In this document: positions 59,380 through 64,000 of the stretch, one piece after another
How positions within the stretch are numbered: the stretch's first letter is position 1
Layout of the letters: the number at the start of each line of letters is the position of its first letter
Source of the DNA: Odontocerum albicorne
Lineage: Eukaryota > Arthropoda > Insecta > Trichoptera > Odontoceridae
DNA: 64,000 nucleotides
Assembly: GCA_949825065.1 (NCBI GenBank)
Contig: OX463854.1
Coordinates: forward strand, 17,857,226 to 17,921,225
Reading direction: 5' to 3'
The notes under the pieces: model-generated
Seen by the model: only the letters and a program-made list of their open reading frames with translations
Database searches by the model: none
What the model was told of the DNA's origin: nothing
Made by a program: the position numbers and the translations under genes

Positions 59380-59760
59380 CCTAACAAACATTTATTCGAT
59401 AATTTCTTGCTCTATCAAACATTGTAATAGCAGATATTCTACGCAAAGCGTGCATTTCTACCACATTTATTCTACTCTTATCATTCCCTTTCAATGCACA
59501 GGTTTCACTTATTGACTCATATCATGTTTGAAAATATTGCGATTGATTTATTAGCAAAAACAAATAAGTGCGACATTCACCTTATCACCTGCAACAATGC
59601 AGTTTTCAACATCTATCTCTAACTTACCATATCTTGAAAACACGCTGCCAATATAGCGAAATTCCTCGAGTGATACTAATTTTTCATTATTCACCAATAA
59701 ATTTGAATTATTCATAGACTCACCCTTTTCAATAATGATAATTTTCAACTAAACATTCAC
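59380..59760 (-). pseudogene. LINE reverse-transcriptase C-terminal relic
   Basis: The minus-strand frame 59748-59551 reads NLLVNNEKLVSLEEFRYIGS followed by SRYGKLEIDVENCIVAGDKV. This is the block after the reverse transcriptase core in RTE/Jockey-like LINEs (usual form VNNEKLEQVNEFVYLGSKFS…DGKLEKEIENRV). Beyond 59551 stops accumulate. No ends visible. Confidence 0.75.
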
Positions 59761-60039
59761 TCTCAAATCTTTTTCTACAACACTTTATTAAGAAACAAAA
59801 AAACTTGTGCAGTTCACTATGTATGTATTTATCTATAAAAACTAATTATTGAATCTATACTGATTATACACAATTGAAAGGCACATTTATATATTTTATA
59901 GCAAATCGGTAGGAAACTGTTAAAAAAACATTTTTAATTAAAACTATTTAGAATATACAATGACAATCTTACAATGTTTTTTTTTTAAATCTAATTGGAT
60001 TATTCATATGCCGATTCAAAGATGACACATCCGCCATTC

Positions 60040-60185
60040 TGCTTTTGTTGTGTACAGTTTAACCTGGCAGGTTAATTGCCGTGTGTCAATAAAAAATTTG
60101 GGTTCAGATGGAAATGGAACCCGCAACCCCCTGGTTGGAAGTCTTACCAACTAGGCAATGGAGGTCGCAGTACAAAATAATTTAA
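60040..60185 (-). repeat. tRNA-derived SINE, minus strand
   Basis: The minus strand reads box A TTGCCTAGTTGGTAAGAC, box B GCGGGTTCCATTTCC, then CAATTAACCTGCCAGGTTAA near its 3' end. It is the best promoter-box pair of the family in this window. Confidence 0.7.
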
Positions 60186-60802
60186 AAAAAAACTTATTTT
60201 TTTTTAATTACATTTATTTCTAGTGGACACATAAAATAATATTATTTTATGATCGTCAACTTTAAATAATTTTATTATATTACTATGCATTAATATACTA
60301 TACAACTCCATCAATATCTAAAAATCTCGATTTTTCAATAAAAATGTAATTTTTAAGTTATGGACATTTTTGTTAACACATTGAGAAAATATTTCAAACA
60401 AACATTAATCTTATAATTCTCTATAATTAGTTATCAGTAATTGCAATATGCATTGGTGATGGCTTTTTATTTTAAACATTTTTCTTGATTTATATATGAA
60501 ATATTAAAAAATTGTACTATTTTTATTGATTCAATATTGCCTAATGAGGTTAATAATTTTATTTCACATAAGAGTAGGTCTAGCAGGAAAATACAAAAAT
60601 ATATCTAATGCACAAAATATATCACTTATTTTAGAACATTCAAAGGTAAAATAGCTACAAAATTTTCATACAAATATCTTAAATTACTATAGTAAAATGT
60701 AATGGTATATTAAAAAAAATAATAAAGGTAGGAATGTTGACATTAGGACTCAATGTTAGCAATTTTGTTAATCAAATAAGCTTCTTATCAAAAGTCTTTG
60801 TA

Positions 60803-62076
60803 TGAGGGTGGATCAAATATAACTTTTTAATAAACTAGAGACTTTTGTCTTAGATCGTGTAATTTTAAACTAGCGCGCGGCCATGTCGAGAAGTGTTGGG
60901 TGGGGATATCACGAGTGGGGAGAGCGCTCAGCTGGCCTCAGCAGATTCTGTCATTAGTATGGCACACGATTTCTGAGAAAGAATTGCACCCATCGATTGC
61001 GCAACGCATAATTATCAAGTTTTTTGCTTGTGAGGACGTAAAATCGGACAAAATTCTGTGGAGACTGACGGCACAGTTCGGAGATCAAACACTGTCAAAG
61101 CCCCGTGTGTTTGCCTGACATAAGGAATTCATGAAAGGCCGTGAAGGGATCGAAAACGAGAGCCATGATCGTCACCCACGGACGAGCATTACCGAATAGA
61201 ACATTAACACCATTCGTGATCTTCTGGAAGGCGACAGACATTTGACAGTTTCCAAAATTTGTTCTGAGATAGGAACAAGTTATGGGAGCACTCAATCCAT
61301 AATCACAAAGGACCTAGGATTCCGTAGTGTCTGCTCGATGGGTCCCACGTCTTTCAACTGCAGAACGAAAGTTGACACGTTTGTACATCTGAGCGGCTCT
61401 AGGCGCGGTTTGCACAATAAGGGTATGCATTTTTAAGTCGCATCGGGACCTGCAATGAAACTTATCCTTCTTTCTCCACTCCAAGCCAGCATGGAGTGGA
61501 GAAAGAAGGATGAGGCAGCCCCTGTGAAAGCCAAAACTAGGCTGTCACCTGGTAAGGTGCTTGCGACCGCTTTTTTGGACCGGAGCGGCATTTTCCACAT
61601 CGATTTTTTGCACGACCGTCGCACCATCAATGTGGCGTACTACTGCGAGCTTTTAAATGAAGTTAAACTTGCTAATCGATGCAAAAGACGTGACCAACCG
61701 ATACGAGAAGTGATGCTTCTCCATGACAACACGAGGCTCCATACTGCATCTGTAACATGCAAACAATTGGAGGAAATGAGTTGGATACGACTGGAACACC
61801 CTCCCAATAGCCCTGCGACTTTAATATTTTGGACCACTGAAAGAAGCTTTGGGAGGTCAACAATTCAACAACGAGGATGGAGTAGGAGTTTGTGCGCAAT
61901 TGGCTGCTGACACAACCCACTTCTTTTTACGATGACGGGATAAAAAACTACCGATCTGCTGGAAAAAATGCATTTCTAAAGCAGATTATGTAGAAAAATG
62001 ATGTGTACTTGGTCTTTTTCGTTCTACAAATAAAAAAATTAAAACAAAAGTCTCGTTTATATTTGATCCACCCTCG
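60803..62076 (+). mobile_element. Mariner (TIR TGAGGGTGGATCAAATATAA), dead
   Basis: 1274 bp; right-end complement CGAGGGTGGATCAAATATAA; TA at 60801-60802 and 62077-62078. The + strand transposase shows the second HTH (LTVSKICSEIGTSYGSTQS, 61236-61292) and ASMEWRKKDEAAPVKAKT. It also has FLHDRRTINVAYYCELL and VMLLHDNTRLHTA (second Asp, 61705-61745). The first catalytic box is reduced to TCNETY (Asp to Asn). The third-Asp region, after NSPATLIFW, is frameshifted. Many stops in the N-terminal third. Confidence 0.9.
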
Positions 62077-62084
62077 TATTATTG

Positions 62085-62295
62085 TATTGTATTTACACTT
62101 TCGTTGTATACCAAACAACTTGACAGGTTTATTACCATTTGACAATCTCTTCCAACCAACCAGAATGATGTTGAAGAGGCAATAAGTGAAAACCAAACTG
62201 AAACCCTTTTTATAAAAAAATTAGGTGTCATGGGGAATTGAACCCACAGTCCTCAGGTTGAAAGATAGACATCGTACCACCTAAACATCAGAGAT
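62085..62295 (-). repeat. tRNA-derived SINE, minus strand, longest copy
   Basis: Minus strand order: TTAGGTGGTACGATGTCTAT (box A region), GGGTTCAATTCCCC (box B), GGTTTTCACTTATTGCCTC, CTGGTTGGTTGGAAGAG, AAACCTGTCAAGTTGTTTGG and TATACAACG. All modules seen singly in other copies occur here together. Confidence 0.75.
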
Positions 62296-62413
62296 CTTCA
62301 ACTTTATTTTGGAAAACCACACTTTCAATGCTTTATTTGGTTGGTACAACCATTTTGGATGTTTGATCATGTCTAAAACAATGTTTCAATGTGTTGAACT
62401 TTTAACTGTTATA

Positions 62414-62829
62414 CAGGGTGTAACATGAGGTGACGATCAACGGAAGCAAGGTGATGGAGGACCTCAATACCTATCGATTTAACCCCCATGTATGTTCTGC
62501 AATATTCAGTGGTTCTCAAGTAATTTGGATTTTTGTGAAATTTGAATAAAAACCTGATTTTAGACTTTAGGTTGCGACGGAAAGTGGTATTGTTGTACGT
62601 AAGGCCCATTATTAAACTACTTCTAGAAAAAAAATCACGATCACAGAGCTATAGTTTAGTTACACTTACGAAGTTTATTCTAAAATCGGGTTTTTATTAT
62701 GATTTCACAAAACTCCAAATTACTTGAGAACCATTGAATATTGCTGAACATACATGAGGGTTAAATCGATAGGTATTGAGGTCCTCCATCACCTTGCTTC
62801 CGTTGATCGTCACCTCATGTTACACTCTG
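62414..62829. mobile_element. Foldback MITE, 416 bp (CAGGGTGTAACATGAGGTGACG)
   Basis: The two ends read CAGGGTGTAACATGAGGTGA and complement CAGAGTGTAACATGAGGTGA, with TA on both sides (62412-62413, 62830-62831). Inverted repeats continue for more than 130 bp (GAGGACCTCAATACCTATCG, CTTGAGAACCA and complements). No coding capacity. Confidence 0.9.
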
Positions 62830-62845
62830 TATATTATTATATATA

Positions 62846-63505
62846 CAGTCAGTTCTTGACTTACGACGGGGTTCTGTTCCCCCACCTAGGACGTAAGTCG
62901 AAATGGTCGTAAGTCGAATTTCATACAAAAAATTTAAAACAATAGACATAAAAAGTGGGTAGTACGTTAGTAGTACTTATTTCAGAATATGTACTATTAT
63001 GTAATATATAATAATGAATAATATATATTAACAAAATTATTCTGTAGTACTTTCATCATCTGTACATACTAATATCCATAGGTGACTCAGTGATTGTAGT
63101 AGTGGGGTTTATTTTTCTCTCAAACATATCCAGATTTGTTTGTATACAAGTTTGCTTCTTCTTTTCTTTATAAATTCATTATAACAGGCGAGTGCTTGCT
63201 GAATCAGGTGGCGTACCTTCGAAGATCTATCGGTGTCTAGGTCCATATTTTCAAATTGTTGGATTCCATTGTTGATTTGGCTAAAAGCTGCAGCCATGTC
63301 TTTAAGCACCAAGTTTTTAGGTAGTTCATTGTATTCATCTAGTTCTTTTGATTTTTTTTCTATAGCACGTTCCTCCTCAATCTCAATCAAATCTTGATTT
63401 GTGAGCTCTTCATCATCATTTTCTAAAAGTTGAATTATATCTTCACTGTCAACTTCCAGATTAAGTTTTTGAGCAAATTGTACAATGATATTAGTTACTA
63501 GATAT
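62846..63505 (-). mobile_element. Tigger/pogo element 3' portion
   Basis: Starts after TA (62844-62845) with CAGTCAGTTCTTGACTTACG, a typical Tigger-like terminal repeat, followed by a CGTAAGTCGAA subterminal repeat. The minus-strand frame at 63390-63109 and its upstream continuation read FAQKLNLEVDSEDIIQLLE, AAAFSQINNGIQQFENMD and LIQQALACYNEF. This is the C-terminal tail of Tigger transposases. The element is cut at about 63505 where a LINE begins on the other strand. Confidence 0.8.
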
Positions 63506-64000
63506 TAGTTAAAGGATACGTGCAATATAGTGGAAGAATTGTTCTAGTCAAAATAGAAACTAAGCCCGTTGACACTGTAATTATCCAAGTATATATGCCA
63601 ACATCGGGTCATAGCGACGAAGAGATGGAAGATGTATACAGTGCGCTAGATAACCTTATATTAGAGATAAAAGCAGGCGAAAATCTGATTCTCCTAGGGG
63701 ATTGGAATGCTGTTGTAGGAGTAGGAAGTGAAGGAACTTGCGTAGGGCCCTTTGGGCTAGGTACAAGAAATGACAGAGGAAACAGATTAACAGAATTCTG
63801 CGAAAAACACAAATTAGTGATAGCAAACACTTGTTTTCAACACCACCCAAGACAGCGATACACCTGGAAATCCCCTGGAGACCGACAAAGACTGCAAATA
63901 GATTATATAATAGTTAGATATAGATTTAAGAACCAAATAAAAAACTGCAGAAATTATTCCGGCCCAGATATAGATAGTGATCATAATATGGTAATGGCCA
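63505..64000 (+). CDS. LINE endonuclease domain (APE-type), running off the window
   Basis: An open frame, GYVQYSGRIVLVKIETKPVD onward, with no stop from about 63512 to the end of the window. It shows the endonuclease/exonuclease/phosphatase fold motifs: LILLGDWNAVVG (Asp-Asn), LGTRNDRGNRL, RYTWKSPGDRQRLQIDYIIV and DSDHNMV (SDH). This type is frequently annotated in insect genomes as craniofacial development protein 2-like and belongs to a non-LTR retrotransposon, probably RTE-related. The N-terminal part of the domain is missing, so it is 5'-truncated, or joined to the Tigger element by insertion. Confidence 0.85.

Overview
This is AT-rich nuclear DNA from a metazoan, most likely an insect with a large, transposon-laden genome. 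The evidence is split genes with GT..AG introns of 0.1-5 kb, PABPN1 and CIB genes, and a very dense mariner, piggyBac, pogo and LINE load. I cannot fix the order or species. No prokaryotic, plasmid or viral feature was seen.

Layout: (1) 1-12.5 kb: the 3' part of a + strand gene of unknown name (exons 953-1231, 6300-6870, 9082-9257, 12117-12519). It carries three TPGK repeats and two KRALF motifs, the signature of a cyclin/CDK substrate. Its introns hold mariners, a piggyBac element, LINE ends and a foldback MITE. (2) 12.5-19.9 kb: AT-rich, no gene, with relics only. (3) 19.9-26.4 kb: a five-exon + strand gene for a calcium-and-integrin-binding (CIB) family EF-hand protein, with mariners in introns 2 and 3. 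A duplicated last-exon fragment lies behind its stop, and a small minus-strand reading frame converges on it. (4) 28.0-29.6 kb: a three-exon minus-strand gene for a 100-residue protein of unknown function. (5) 32.2-47.4 kb: a complete six-exon + strand gene for nuclear poly(A)-binding protein 1 (PABPN1/Pabp2), with introns stuffed with mariners, SINEs, foldback elements and a LINE. (6) 47.4-64 kb: no host gene recognised; a (TA)n tract, further mariners, pogo/Tigger and MITE copies, and a LINE endonuclease frame running off the end.

The recognised host genes are unrelated housekeeping or regulatory genes, not a pathway. The main character of the window is transposon ecology: 14 mariner copies or relics from about ten distinguishable families, several with exact TIRs and TA duplications, plus one nested insertion that gives relative ages. 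I found no convincing new multi-gene system. The items most worth following are the CDK-substrate-like gene, the 100-residue gene, the degenerate fourth EF-hand of the CIB protein, and a 36-bp duplication over a PABPN1 splice acceptor. All coordinates and splice joins were read by eye from the sequence.
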